Shown piece after piece: positions 13,136-22,151 of a DNA stretch of 64,000 bases. The notes beneath the pieces are model-generated. The model saw nothing but the letters and a program-made list of their open reading frames with translations. It was not told the origin of the DNA and ran no database searches. Source of the stretch: Oleiagrimonas sp. C23AA (GTDB lineage: Bacteria; Pseudomonadota; Gammaproteobacteria; Xanthomonadales; Rhodanobacteraceae); the NCBI RefSeq assembly GCF_011759385.1, contig NZ_JAARLY010000002.1, forward strand, positions 1-64,000, read 5' to 3'. Position numbers and translations under genes: made by a program. Each line of letters begins with the position of its first letter. Within the stretch, counting starts at the first letter, position 1.

Positions 13136-14049
13136 GTGCTGCGGTGCGTGTGCTGGCGCTGCTGCTGGCAGTGCTGATGCTCAGTGCCTGCGCCGGCCAC
13201 CGTACGCGGCCGGCCTCGCGTCATGTGCCCGGCGTGGCACCGGATGTACCCGGCAAGCCGGCGGGCTCTCGCGGGCCCAGCGATGACCTCAATCTGCCGC
13301 AGAGCGAGCGCTACCGGCAGTCACACGACAGCGGCCCGGATGGCAAGCACGTGGATGTGTTCAAGCTGCCGGTGCCCGTGCCGCATGCCGAGCCGCGCTC
13401 GCGCTACGGCAACAAGTCGCCGTACACGGTGCTGGGCCACACCTATCGGGTGCTGAGAAGTGCCCGTGGTTATGACGAGAAGGGCATCGCCTCCTGGTAC
13501 GGCAACAAGTTCCACGGCTACATGACCTCCAGTCTGGAGCCGTATGACATGTACAAGTTCACCGCCGCCAGCAAGGTGCTGCCGCTGCCGACCTGGGCGC
13601 GCGTGACCAATCTGGCCAACGGCAAGAGCATTATTGTGCGCGTCAACGATCGCGGACCGTTCGTGGCCAATCGCCTGATCGACTTGAGCTACGCCGCCGC
13701 CGTGCGCATCGGTATCTGGCCCAAGGGCACTGGGCTGGTCGAGGTGCAGGCGCTCGATCCCAGACACCCGAAGGAACTGCCGGCGCCCGAGGCGGTCACA
13801 CACACCGCTGCGGCGCATCCCATCTGGTTGCAGGTGGGGGCGTTCTCCAACCGTGCCAATGCCGAGCGCGTGGCGGCCCAGTTGCGTTCGGCGCGGCTGG
13901 CGCCGGTGCAGGTAAGCACGGTGTCCGTGCACGGGCGCACCGTGACCCGCGTGCGCTTGGGGCCGCTGGCCGATGTCGATGCCGCCGACCATGTCAGCGC
14001 CGAAGTGGTCAAGCTGGGTCTGCCCGAGCCACAGGTGGCGGTAGACTAG
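13132..14049 (+). CDS. rlpA: Septal ring lytic transglycosylase / rare lipoprotein A
   Basis: A 305-residue outer-membrane lipoprotein that starts at GTG 13132 (GTGA overlap with mltB). The signal ends in the lipobox LSAC (Cys near residue 20). The double-psi beta-barrel domain is marked by GIASWYGNKFHGYMTSS and VRVNDRGPFVANRLIDLSY. The C-terminal SPOR domain (IWLQVGAFSNRANAERVAAQL) binds denuded glycan strands. RlpA of Pseudomonas is a lytic transglycosylase acting on such strands. It sits where expected, between mltB and the D,D-carboxypeptidase gene. Confidence 0.95.
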   Translation: MSAAVRVLALLLAVLMLSACAGHRTRPASRHVPGVAPDVPGKPAGSRGPSDDLNLPQSERYRQSHDSGPDGKHVDVFKLPVPVPHAEPRSRYGNKSPYTVLGHTYRVLRSARGYDEKGIASWYGNKFHGYMTSSLEPYDMYKFTAASKVLPLPTWARVTNLANGKSIIVRVNDRGPFVANRLIDLSYAAAVRIGIWPKGTGLVEVQALDPRHPKELPAPEAVTHTAAAHPIWLQVGAFSNRANAERVAAQLRSARLAPVQVSTVSVHGRTVTRVRLGPLADVDAADHVSAEVVKLGLPEPQVAVD

Positions 14050-14160
14050 TAAGCTGGTAGCCATATCGACACCATATGGCCTTGTCGCCCGCTGCCGGAG
14101 CGGGCCGATTGTGCCTTTAAGATTGCCTTGTAACCCTTGAATACCGGAACTGCATCGAAG

Positions 14161-15405
14161 ATGACCGTAATCCGCCGTTTCCTAAGCGTGCTCGCCGCCT
14201 CCTCGCTCGTTGTCGGCGTGGCCATGGCCCAGCAGACTCCGACGCCGCAGCCGGATATGCCCACGCCCGATGCCAAGCCGACGCCGAGCATGCCGGACGT
14301 GCCGGTGCCGCCGCCGCCCGAGTTCAACGCCCGTGCCTGGGTGTTGATGGATTACGATTCCGGCCGCCTGCTGGTCTCGCACAATCCGGACCAGCGCGAA
14401 ACACCGGCCTCGCTGACCAAGCTGGTCAACGCCTACGTGGTCGGTTCGGCGCTCAAGGCCGGCAAGGTCAAGTGGGATCAGCCGGTATTTGTGTCCACGC
14501 ACGCCTGGAAGAAGGGCGGCGGTGGCACCGACGGTTCCACCAGCTTCCTGAAAGTGCACTCCAAGGTGCCACTGGATGATTTGCTCAAGGGCATGCTGGT
14601 GCAGTCGGGCAACGATGCGGCCATTGCCCTGGCCGAGGCGGTGGGCGGCAGCGAGCAGGGTTTCGCCTCGCTGATGAACGCCTACGCCCAGCGCATCGGC
14701 ATGACCGGCAGCCACTTCACCGATGCCTCGGGTTATCCATCGCCGGATCATTATTCCACCGCGCACGATATCGCCCGCGTCACGCGCGCGCTGATCCGCG
14801 ATTTCCCTCGCATCTACGCCATCGCCAAGCTCAAGAGCTTCACCTGGAACGGCATCAAGCAGGGCAACCGCAACCTGCTGCTGTGGCGCGATCCCACCGT
14901 GGACGGTGCCAAGACCGGTCATACCGCTGATGCCGGTTATTGCCTGGACGCCTCGGCCAAGCGCGATGGCATGCGCCTGATCGCCGTGGTCATGGGGTCG
15001 CCCAGCGAGCAGGCCCGCGCCAGCGATGCCGAGGCCCTGCTCAACTACGGTTTCAGCTTCTTCACTCATCACACGCTGTACAAGGCCGGCAAGCCACTGG
15101 CCACGCCGCGTCTTTGGAAGGGCCAGGACAACAAGTTGCCGATCGGCGTGACCGATGACGTGCAGGTCACCATCAAGCGTGGTGACTACAAGAACCTGAA
15201 GGCCACCGTGGACATCCCCGGCACCCTGGTGGCGCCGTACAAGAAAGGCCAAAAGGTCGGCACGCTGCACGTCACGCTGGATGGCAAGCCGCTGCTGGAT
15301 CGCCCGCTGGTGGCGCTCTCTGATGCGCCGCAGGGCGGCTTCTTCAAACGCCTGTGGGATGCCATCGTGCTGTGGTTCCACCATCTGGGCGGGTCCAAGC
15401 ACTGA
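14161..15405 (+). CDS. dacC: D-alanyl-D-alanine carboxypeptidase (PBP5/6 type)
   Basis: A 414-residue class C low-molecular-mass PBP that trims the terminal D-Ala from pentapeptides. From ATG 14161 the signal peptide ends near AMAQ. The active-site motifs are S84-LTK, S149-GN and K251-TG. A Pro-rich linker (residues 25-52) precedes the catalytic domain. The C-terminus ends in an amphipathic membrane-binding helix (FKRLWDAIVLWFHHL). The upstream in-frame TTG at 14137 is less likely. The stop overlaps the ybeD start (TGATG). The exact orthologue (dacA or dacC) cannot be settled here. Confidence 0.95.
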   Translation: MTVIRRFLSVLAASSLVVGVAMAQQTPTPQPDMPTPDAKPTPSMPDVPVPPPPEFNARAWVLMDYDSGRLLVSHNPDQRETPASLTKLVNAYVVGSALKAGKVKWDQPVFVSTHAWKKGGGGTDGSTSFLKVHSKVPLDDLLKGMLVQSGNDAAIALAEAVGGSEQGFASLMNAYAQRIGMTGSHFTDASGYPSPDHYSTAHDIARVTRALIRDFPRIYAIAKLKSFTWNGIKQGNRNLLLWRDPTVDGAKTGHTADAGYCLDASAKRDGMRLIAVVMGSPSEQARASDAEALLNYGFSFFTHHTLYKAGKPLATPRLWKGQDNKLPIGVTDDVQVTIKRGDYKNLKATVDIPGTLVAPYKKGQKVGTLHVTLDGKPLLDRPLVALSDAPQGGFFKRLWDAIVLWFHHLGGSKH

Positions 15406-15695
15406 TGCGTGACGTCGACGACATCCAGCCGCAGTACGAGGGCCAGGGTTTCCAGTTTCCCGGCACCTTCACCATTGTCGCCATGGGCAACGCCGGCGCC
15501 AGCCTGGACAAGCGCGTGCCGGCGCTGCTGTCGGACATCGGCCTTGGCATCGTGCCCGAGACGCTGGAGCTGCGCGCCTCGCGCACCGGCAAGTACGTGT
15601 CGGTGCATGTGCAGTTCACCTGTCCCACCCGCGACAAGTACGACGCGGCACATGCCGTGCTTCGGGCCGACCCGGATATCCGCTACACGCTGTAG
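15405..15695 (+). CDS. ybeD: YbeD-like DUF493 protein
   Basis: A 96-residue ACT-like small protein of family DUF493, conserved between dac and lipB in many gammaproteobacteria. The signature runs from FQFPGTFTIVAMGNAG to SRTGKYVSVHVQF. The start ATG 15405 overlaps the dac stop in TGATG. Its function is unproven; a regulatory role near lipoate synthesis has been suggested from context only. Confidence 0.93.
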   Translation: MRDVDDIQPQYEGQGFQFPGTFTIVAMGNAGASLDKRVPALLSDIGLGIVPETLELRASRTGKYVSVHVQFTCPTRDKYDAAHAVLRADPDIRYTL

Positions 15696-15830
15696 CGACA
15701 TCGCGGGTGCTCGGATACCCAGGGGCGGCTTCCGGCATGTTGAGATTGCCGGGCGCCGCCCTCATGCTTTGCTGACGGTCCGTCGCGCCAGCGCGCCACA
15801 CCGTTATTCCCGACCACCGGAAACTTCGCC

Positions 15831-16505
15831 ATGTCCCGTGACCTCACCGTGCGCCGCCTGGGCAGGCAGCCCTACGAGCCGATCTGGCAGGCCATGAAGG
15901 CCTATACCGACGCGCGCGGCAAGGACACGCCCGACGAGCTGTGGTTGCTCGAACACGACCCGGTGTTCACGCTGGGGCAGGCCGGCAAGATGGAGCACGT
16001 GCTGATGCCGGGCGACATTCCGGTGGTGCCGGTCGATCGCGGCGGTCAGGTTACCTATCACGGTCCGGGCCAGATCGTGGCCTATCCCATGTTCGACCTG
16101 CGCCGGCTGGGCGTGGGTGTGCGCGAGCTGGTCAATCGCATCGAACAGGCGCTGATCGACACCCTGGCCGAATGGAACATCGAGGCCGTGCGCCGCGAGG
16201 GTGCGCCGGGCGTGTATGTGGCCGATGCCAAGGTCGGTGCGCTGGGGCTGCGCGTGCGTCGTGGCTGCTCGTTCCATGGCCTGGCCTTCAACGTGAACAT
16301 GGACCTGGAGCCGTTTCACCGCATCAACCCTTGTGGCTACAAGGGCTTGGCCGTCACGCAGGTGTTAGACTTGGGTGGCCCGTCGCGGCTGGCCGACGTG
16401 GAGCAGGTGCTGGTCGAGAAGTTGTGCCAGCAGTTTGGCTTCACCGCGCGCCCGGCCGCTCCCGTTCTTCCCGAACTGGCCGTCCCGGCGGCGGCCTCCG
16501 CGTAG
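15831..16505 (+). CDS. lipB: Octanoyl-[ACP]:protein N-octanoyltransferase
   Basis: A 224-residue enzyme that moves octanoyl groups from acyl carrier protein to lipoyl domains. The motifs [21 protein letters not shown] and [17 protein letters not shown] are present, and the catalytic Cys lies in NPCGYKGL with its partner Lys in KVGALG. The C-terminus has a short Ala/Pro tail. lipA follows after 6 bases, so the two steps of lipoate formation are made together. Confidence 0.96.
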   Translation: MSRDLTVRRLGRQPYEPIWQAMKAYTDARGKDTPDELWLLEHDPVFTLGQAGKMEHVLMPGDIPVVPVDRGGQVTYHGPGQIVAYPMFDLRRLGVGVRELVNRIEQALIDTLAEWNIEAVRREGAPGVYVADAKVGALGLRVRRGCSFHGLAFNVNMDLEPFHRINPCGYKGLAVTQVLDLGGPSRLADVEQVLVEKLCQQFGFTARPAAPVLPELAVPAAASA

Positions 16506-16511
16506 GCAGTT

Positions 16512-17498
16512 ATGAGTACCACCCCCGATTCCAAGACCATCCCCATTTCCGTGGTCGACAAGCAGGTGGCAGGCGACAAGATTGCCCGCAACCGCGCCGG
16601 TTTCGATGCCTCGGCGCCGACCCTGCGCAAGCCGTCCTGGATCCGCGTGCGTCTGCCGCAGGGCAACGCCGTGCAGAACCTGAAATCCAAGCTGCGCAAG
16701 AACGCGCTGGTCACGGTTTGCGAAGAGGCCACCTGCCCGAACATCCACGAGTGCTTCTCCAAGGGCACGGCCACGTTCATGATTCTGGGCGAGGTGTGCA
16801 CGCGACGCTGCTCGTTCTGCGACGTGGCCCACGGCCGCCCGGCGCCGCCCGATCCGCTGGAACCGGCGCGCCTGGCCGAAACCATCCGCGACATGGGCCT
16901 GCGCTACGTGGTGATCACCTCGGTCGACCGCGACGACCTGCGCGATGGCGGCGCGGCCCACTTTGCCGCCTGCATCCGCGCCGTGCGCCATGCCAGCCCG
17001 AGCACGCAGATCGAAATCCTGACGCCGGACTTCCGCGGCAAGGGCCGCATGGAGCGCGCGCTGGAGGCGATGGCCGAGTTCCCGCCGGATGTGTTCAACC
17101 ACAACCTGGAAACCGTGCCGCACCTGTATCGCGAAGTGCGCCCGGGCGCCGATTACGCCTGGTCGCTGGACCTGCTCAAGCGCTTCAAGGCGCAGCACCC
17201 GGATGTGCCGACCAAGTCGGGCATCATGCTGGGCCTGGGCGAAACCGAGGAACAGGTGCTGGAAACGCTGCGCGACCTGCGCGCGCACGACGTGGACATG
17301 ATCACCATTGGCCAGTACCTGCAGCCTTCGGCGCATCACCATCCGGTGCTGCGTTACTGGACACCAGAAGAATTCGACGCCCTGCGCGATGCTGGCATGG
17401 AGATGGGCTTCAACCACATCGCCTCCGGTCCGCTGGTGCGTTCGTCCTATCACGCCGACGTGCAGGCACATGCCGCCGGCCTCGTCGAGGTAGCCTGA
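16512..17498 (+). CDS. lipA: Lipoyl synthase (radical SAM)
   Basis: A 328-residue radical-SAM enzyme that inserts two sulfurs into octanoyl groups. The radical-SAM cluster ligands are in CTRRCSFC. The auxiliary cluster ligands are in [12 protein letters not shown], and the C-terminal serine ligand is in [12 protein letters not shown]. Length is typical. The stop codon is followed with no gap by the ATG of prc. Confidence 0.97.
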   Translation: MSTTPDSKTIPISVVDKQVAGDKIARNRAGFDASAPTLRKPSWIRVRLPQGNAVQNLKSKLRKNALVTVCEEATCPNIHECFSKGTATFMILGEVCTRRCSFCDVAHGRPAPPDPLEPARLAETIRDMGLRYVVITSVDRDDLRDGGAAHFAACIRAVRHASPSTQIEILTPDFRGKGRMERALEAMAEFPPDVFNHNLETVPHLYREVRPGADYAWSLDLLKRFKAQHPDVPTKSGIMLGLGETEEQVLETLRDLRAHDVDMITIGQYLQPSAHHHPVLRYWTPEEFDALRDAGMEMGFNHIASGPLVRSSYHADVQAHAAGLVEVA

Positions 17499-19784
17499 AT
17501 GAAGCTTCGCCCCGTGCTCGTCCTGCTGATGGCCCTTGCGGTCACCGGCACGGTCCATGCTGACGACACCACATCGTCCGGTGCGGCCTGCCCGTCGCCG
17601 GCTTCGGCCACGCCCGACATCAACACCGACAAGGCGCCGGTCACGCTCAAGCCGACCACCAACGAGGCCGAGGCCGCGTTGCTGTCGGCGCGCTTTTTGA
17701 CCAAGTTCCATTACCAGCCCAAGCCGCTGGACGACGCCATGTCGGAGAAAATCTTCGACAAGTACGTCAAGTCGCTGGACAGCGAGAAGGTGTTCTTCAC
17801 CCAGGCCGACATGGATCACTTCAAGTCGCTGCGCACGGGCCTGGACGACGCCATCTGGAACGAGGACCTGTCCGGCCCGTTCGCCATGTTCAACCTGTAC
17901 GTGCGTCGCGCCACCGATCGCATGAACTACGCCATCGGCCTGCTCGGCAAAGGCTTTGACTTCAGCAAGAAGGAAAGCTACGAGTACGACCGCGACAAGG
18001 CGGCATGGCCGAAGGACCAGGCCGCGCTCAACGACCTGTGGCGCAAGCGCGTCAAGAACGACTGGCTGCGCCTGAAGCTGGCCGGCCAGAAGCCGGAGAA
18101 GATCCGCCAGACCCTGAGCAAGCGCTACAAGGGCTACATCAGCCGGCTGCAGCAGCTGGACTCGCAGGACGCGTTCCAGACCTTCATGAACGCATATGCC
18201 GAAACCACCGATCCGCATACCGACTACTTCGGTCCGCGCGCGGCGGAGAATTTCGACATCGCCATGCGCCTGTCGCTGGAAGGCATCGGCGCGGTGCTGC
18301 AGGCACGCGATGAATACACCCAGATCCGCGAGGTGGTGCCGGGCGGCCCGGCCGCCAAGTCGGGCCAGCTGCACGTCGGCGACCGCATCGTGGCGGTCGG
18401 CCAGGGCGAGCACTGCCCGATGGAAGACGTGGTCGGCTGGCGCCTGGACGACGTGGTCGACAAGATCCGCGGCAAGAAGAACACCACCGTGCGTCTGGAA
18501 GTGATTCCGGCCGCGGCGGGCCTGGATGGCAAGCACAAGACTGTCACCCTGGTGCGCAAGAAGGTCTCCATCGAGGAGCAGGCAGCCAAGAAGAAGCTGA
18601 TCAAGGTCAAGGAGGGTGATGTCACCCGCAAGATCGGCATCATCGATCTGCCCACCTTCTATCAGGACTTCGATGCCCGTCGTCGTGGCGATCCTAACTA
18701 CAAGAGCGCCAGCCGCGATGTGGCCAAGCTGATCGGCGAACTCAAGGCCGATGGTGTGGACGGCATCATTGTCGACTTGCGCAATAACGGTGGTGGCTCG
18801 CTGAGCGAGGCGGTGGCGCTGACCGGCCTGTTCATCCATACCGGTCCTGTGGTTCAGGTGCGCTCGTCCAACGGCAACGTCGACGAGGAAAAGGACGACA
18901 ATCCGGGCATCGTCTGGAAGGGTCCGCTGGCCGTACTGGTCAACCGCGGTTCGGCCTCTGCCTCGGAGATCTTCACCGCCGCGATCAAGGATTACGGTCG
19001 CGGCCTGATCATCGGCGACCCGACCTTTGGCAAGGGCACGGTGCAGAACCTGGTCAACCTGGATCGCTTTGCCAACTCGGGCAACGAGAAGCCCTCGTTC
19101 GGCGAGCTGAAGATGACCATCGCCCAGTTCTTCCGCATCAACGGCGGCTCCACGCAGCTGCGCGGTGTGAAGCCGGACATCCAGTTCCCCAAGAACGGCG
19201 ATGAGAAGGATTTCGGCGAGTCGACCTACGACAATGCGCTGCCGTGGACGCACATCTCGCCGTCGCCGGGTTACAAGCCGCTGGCCGATGTGAAGCCGCT
19301 GGTGCCGCTGCTGGAGAAAAAGCACGAGCAGCGTGTGACCACTTCCAAGAGCTGGAAGCTGATGCTCGACGAACTGGCCGAGTACAAGAAGAACCGTGCC
19401 AAGACCGAGCTGTCGCTCAACTACGCCACGCGCGAGGCCGAGCGCAAGCACTACGAGGCCCTGCAGAAGGAGTTCAAGGCGCGTCACAAGGCCATCGACG
19501 GTGATGCCGACGATACGCTGGAAGTGAATCTGGACGACGGCCTGCAGCCGGGCGAGCGCAGCCTGAAGCAGGAGCTGAAGGACGAGAAGGAAGCCAAGTC
19601 CGCCAAGGATGTGTATCTGGACGAAGCGGCGCACATCCTTGCCGACGAGGTGGGCCTGATCAAGGACAACACCAAGCTGGCCGCCGAAGTGCTGCCCTAT
19701 GGCGAGCACTTCGACAAGAAGGCCTTCGACGCCATCAGCAAGCCGGCCAAGCAGCCCGGCACCAAGCCGGCGGCCTCGCACTGA
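17499..19784 (+). CDS. prc: Tail-specific (C-terminal processing) periplasmic protease
   Basis: A 761-residue S41 protease with a signal peptide (cleavage near TVHA), a PDZ domain (about 250-330, VVPGGPAAKSGQLHVGDRI) and the Ser/Lys dyad S487 (in GSASASEI) and K512 (in TFGKGTVQ). A C-terminal domain like DUF3340 follows. Prc of E. coli degrades periplasmic proteins including murein hydrolases. The gene abuts lipA without any intergenic base, so it rides on the cell-wall and lipoylation cluster. A terminator follows at 19811-19838. Confidence 0.95.
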   Translation: MKLRPVLVLLMALAVTGTVHADDTTSSGAACPSPASATPDINTDKAPVTLKPTTNEAEAALLSARFLTKFHYQPKPLDDAMSEKIFDKYVKSLDSEKVFFTQADMDHFKSLRTGLDDAIWNEDLSGPFAMFNLYVRRATDRMNYAIGLLGKGFDFSKKESYEYDRDKAAWPKDQAALNDLWRKRVKNDWLRLKLAGQKPEKIRQTLSKRYKGYISRLQQLDSQDAFQTFMNAYAETTDPHTDYFGPRAAENFDIAMRLSLEGIGAVLQARDEYTQIREVVPGGPAAKSGQLHVGDRIVAVGQGEHCPMEDVVGWRLDDVVDKIRGKKNTTVRLEVIPAAAGLDGKHKTVTLVRKKVSIEEQAAKKKLIKVKEGDVTRKIGIIDLPTFYQDFDARRRGDPNYKSASRDVAKLIGELKADGVDGIIVDLRNNGGGSLSEAVALTGLFIHTGPVVQVRSSNGNVDEEKDDNPGIVWKGPLAVLVNRGSASASEIFTAAIKDYGRGLIIGDPTFGKGTVQNLVNLDRFANSGNEKPSFGELKMTIAQFFRINGGSTQLRGVKPDIQFPKNGDEKDFGESTYDNALPWTHISPSPGYKPLADVKPLVPLLEKKHEQRVTTSKSWKLMLDELAEYKKNRAKTELSLNYATREAERKHYEALQKEFKARHKAIDGDADDTLEVNLDDGLQPGERSLKQELKDEKEAKSAKDVYLDEAAHILADEVGLIKDNTKLAAEVLPYGEHFDKKAFDAISKPAKQPGTKPAASH

Positions 19785-19810
19785 CGGCTGGCGTCCATCA
19801 AGGTCAAAGA

Positions 19811-19840
19811 AAAAGCCCGGCTGCGAAGCCGGGCTTTTTT
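19811..19840 (+). terminator. Rho-independent terminator after prc
   Basis: A 12-bp perfect stem (19811-19822 AAAAGCCCGGCT with 19827-19838) closes on GCGA and ends in a six-T run. It closes the long rightward cluster and also faces the leftward aminopeptidase gene, so it may work both ways. Confidence 0.93.
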
Positions 19841-19886
19841 GTAGCCAAAGGCCCGCCGCCTCAGGCGGGGGGCGCTGCTCAGGCCA

Positions 19887-21266
19887 TCAGGCCGCGTAGC
19901 GCTGCTTCAGGAAGGCAAAGAACGCACGCAGGCTCTGCGCCTCGCCACCGCGCGGGCGGCCCGGACGATCGGCGTCGTTCCAGGCGTACACGTCCACGTG
20001 AATCCACGGCGTGGCCTCGGGCACGAAGCGCTCCAGATACAACGCCGCGGTAATGGCGCCGGCGTGGCGTGAGCCGCCAGAGTTGGCGAAGTCGGCCAGG
20101 TAGGAATCGAGCATGCGTCGGTACGGCTGCCACAGCGGTAGCGGCCAGATCGGATCGTGCACGCCACGCGCGGCGCCCATCGCCGCCTCGCTGAGCTCAT
20201 CGCGGTTGGTGAACAGCACCGGCAGATCCGGCCCCAGCGCCACGCGTGCGGCGCCGGTCAGCGTGGCGAAGTCCAGCATCAGGTCCGGCTGGGACTCGCC
20301 ACCGTAGGCCAGCGCGTCGCAAAGGATCAGGCGACCCTCGGCGTCGGTGTTGTCCACTTCCACGGTGTGACCGGCGCGCGTGCGGATCACGTCGCCCGGA
20401 CGCATGGCGGCACCGGCCACCGAGTTTTCCACGGTGGGAATCAGCAGCGTCAGGCGTACCGGCAGGCCGGCACTCATCACCAGGCGGGCCAGGCCCATGG
20501 CGTGCGCCGCGCCGCCCATGTCCTTTTTCATCCAGCGCATGCCGGCGCTGGGCTTCAGGTCCAGGCCGCCGGTGTCAAAGCACACGCCCTTGCCGACCAG
20601 GGTCAGCCTGGGGTCGCTTTCCTTGCCCCAGCTGAGCTCGACCAGGCGCGGCGCGCGATGGCTGGCACGGCCGACGGCATGGATGGTGGGGAAGTTGTTT
20701 TCCAGCAGTTCGTCACCGACCCACTGGCGCACATCGGCGCCAAATTCCTTGCCCATGGCCTGGATGGCGTCGGCGACCTGCTCGGGACCCATGTCCTCGG
20801 CTGGCGTGTTGACCAGGTCGCGCACCTGCGCGGCGGCGGCGGCCAGCGGCGTGACCTCTTCATGCACCGAGGCGTCGACGATCAGCTTGGCGACTTCGCG
20901 CTCGGAGGGCGCGCGATAACGGGTGAAGCGGTAGCTGCCCAGCGCCCACCCCAGCGCGGCGAGCGTCGGGTCCAGCTTCAACGGGCCGTCGGCCAGTGCA
21001 TAGTTGCCGGCCGGCAGCTGCCAGGGCAGGGCTGACAGCGCCCACACCGGTTCAGCTGTATCGATGGCTACCAGCGCGGCGGCCAGCGTGCCGTCGTCGC
21101 CGGGCAGCAGCGCGGTGCGGCCCGGCTGCGGCTCGAAGCCGCTGGCGCTCAGCCAGCTTTGCTGCGAAGCAGTCAGGCGCTCGCGTACGGTATCGAAATG
21201 GGCGGTGTCGACCAGAATCAGGGGAGTGCCGCGATCGGCATCGGATCGGGTGATCAAAGCGTTCAT
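19887..21266 (-). CDS. M17-family leucyl aminopeptidase
   Basis: A 459-residue cytosolic metallo-aminopeptidase. The family signature NTDAEGRLIL is present, together with the metal and active-site blocks GKGVCFDTGGLDLKPSAGM and KKDMGGAAHAMG. ATG 21266 is chosen because GAGG lies just upstream; the open frame beyond it (to 21413) does not look like protein. It is shorter than E. coli PepA and fits the PepB-like subgroup of M17. Confidence 0.93.
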   Translation of the reverse strand: MNALITRSDADRGTPLILVDTAHFDTVRERLTASQQSWLSASGFEPQPGRTALLPGDDGTLAAALVAIDTAEPVWALSALPWQLPAGNYALADGPLKLDPTLAALGWALGSYRFTRYRAPSEREVAKLIVDASVHEEVTPLAAAAAQVRDLVNTPAEDMGPEQVADAIQAMGKEFGADVRQWVGDELLENNFPTIHAVGRASHRAPRLVELSWGKESDPRLTLVGKGVCFDTGGLDLKPSAGMRWMKKDMGGAAHAMGLARLVMSAGLPVRLTLLIPTVENSVAGAAMRPGDVIRTRAGHTVEVDNTDAEGRLILCDALAYGGESQPDLMLDFATLTGAARVALGPDLPVLFTNRDELSEAAMGAARGVHDPIWPLPLWQPYRRMLDSYLADFANSGGSRHAGAITAALYLERFVPEATPWIHVDVYAWNDADRPGRPRGGEAQSLRAFFAFLKQRYAA

Positions 21267-21449
21267 GGGACCTCGCGCGTGAAGTGGGCTGGCCTTGTAG
21301 ACATCCATTGGTGTGACGCCGGAAGGCGCCTGGCCGGCCAGCCCGAAGCAAATCAGTTGACTAGGATAACGCCGTGGCGCAACGGATGCTCGTGGGCAGG
21401 CATGTGCACGCACGGCCTTTGGGATAGCGGTCGCGGGCGGCAGGTTCCC

Positions 21450-22151
21450 TCAGGGCGCCGATGACGATGCTCGATGTTCGATCAAATCGGCCAGCGCGGT
21501 GAGGTCGGTCAGCTCCAGATCGGCGCGTGGCTGGGTGGGCCAGTCGGTGCCTTCGCGATTGATCCAGGCGGTGCGGAAACCGGCCTCGCGCGCGCCGGCA
21601 ACGTCGCTTACCGGATCATCGCCCACGTGCAAAATCTCGCTCGCCGGCAGGTCCAGGTGCGCGCGCACGGCTTCGAAAATGTCCGGATGCGGCTTGGCCA
21701 CGCCCACTTCGCGCGCGCTGAAACGCGCCTGGAACAGGTGATCCAGACCGATCAGCGCCAGGTCCGCGTTGCCGTTGCTCAGGCTTACCAGCGGCACGTG
21801 CCGGGCCATGCGCGTCAGTGCCTGCACACTGTCGGCATAGGGCTCAACCTGGTTGCGGGCGGCGAAATACACCGCAAAAGCCTCTTCCACCGGCGCGCAG
21901 TCACGGCCGCAGCGCTCGAAGGCGCGGGTCAGCGTCAGCCGCCGCTGGGCACTGAAATCGTGCGCCAGGTCGTCACGTTCGGCGGCAATCTCCTCGCGCA
22001 AGGCGCGCATGGCCTGCACCGGATAGCGCTGGGCCACCTCTGGATGGTGCGTGTTGAGCCATGCATCCAGTTTCGCCTCGGCCAGCGCCAGGGCCGGCAG
22101 TACCGGCCACAGCGTGTCGTCCAGATCCAGCGAAATGGCGCGGATGCGCAT
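21450..22151 (-). CDS. HAD-superfamily subfamily IA phosphatase (YigB-like)
   Basis: A 233-residue hydrolase with motif I DLDDTLW (nucleophile and acid Asp), motif II VSLSNGN, Lys in VAKPHPDIF and motif IV VGDDPVSDVAGAREAG. The closest style is YigB/YjjG-type nucleotide or FMN phosphatases; the substrate is not readable. The ATG at 22151 overlaps the stop of the preceding gene (TAATG), so it is translationally coupled to the PstS-LysM gene. Confidence 0.88.
   Translation of the reverse strand: MRIRAISLDLDDTLWPVLPALALAEAKLDAWLNTHHPEVAQRYPVQAMRALREEIAAERDDLAHDFSAQRRLTLTRAFERCGRDCAPVEEAFAVYFAARNQVEPYADSVQALTRMARHVPLVSLSNGNADLALIGLDHLFQARFSAREVGVAKPHPDIFEAVRAHLDLPASEILHVGDDPVSDVAGAREAGFRTAWINREGTDWPTQPRADLELTDLTALADLIEHRASSSAP

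Noticed and set aside
16365-19781. An 1138-codon open frame antisense to lipA and prc
   Set aside because: Both sense genes are certain. The antisense product is Leu/Arg/Gly/His-rich without domains and is a codon-bias shadow.
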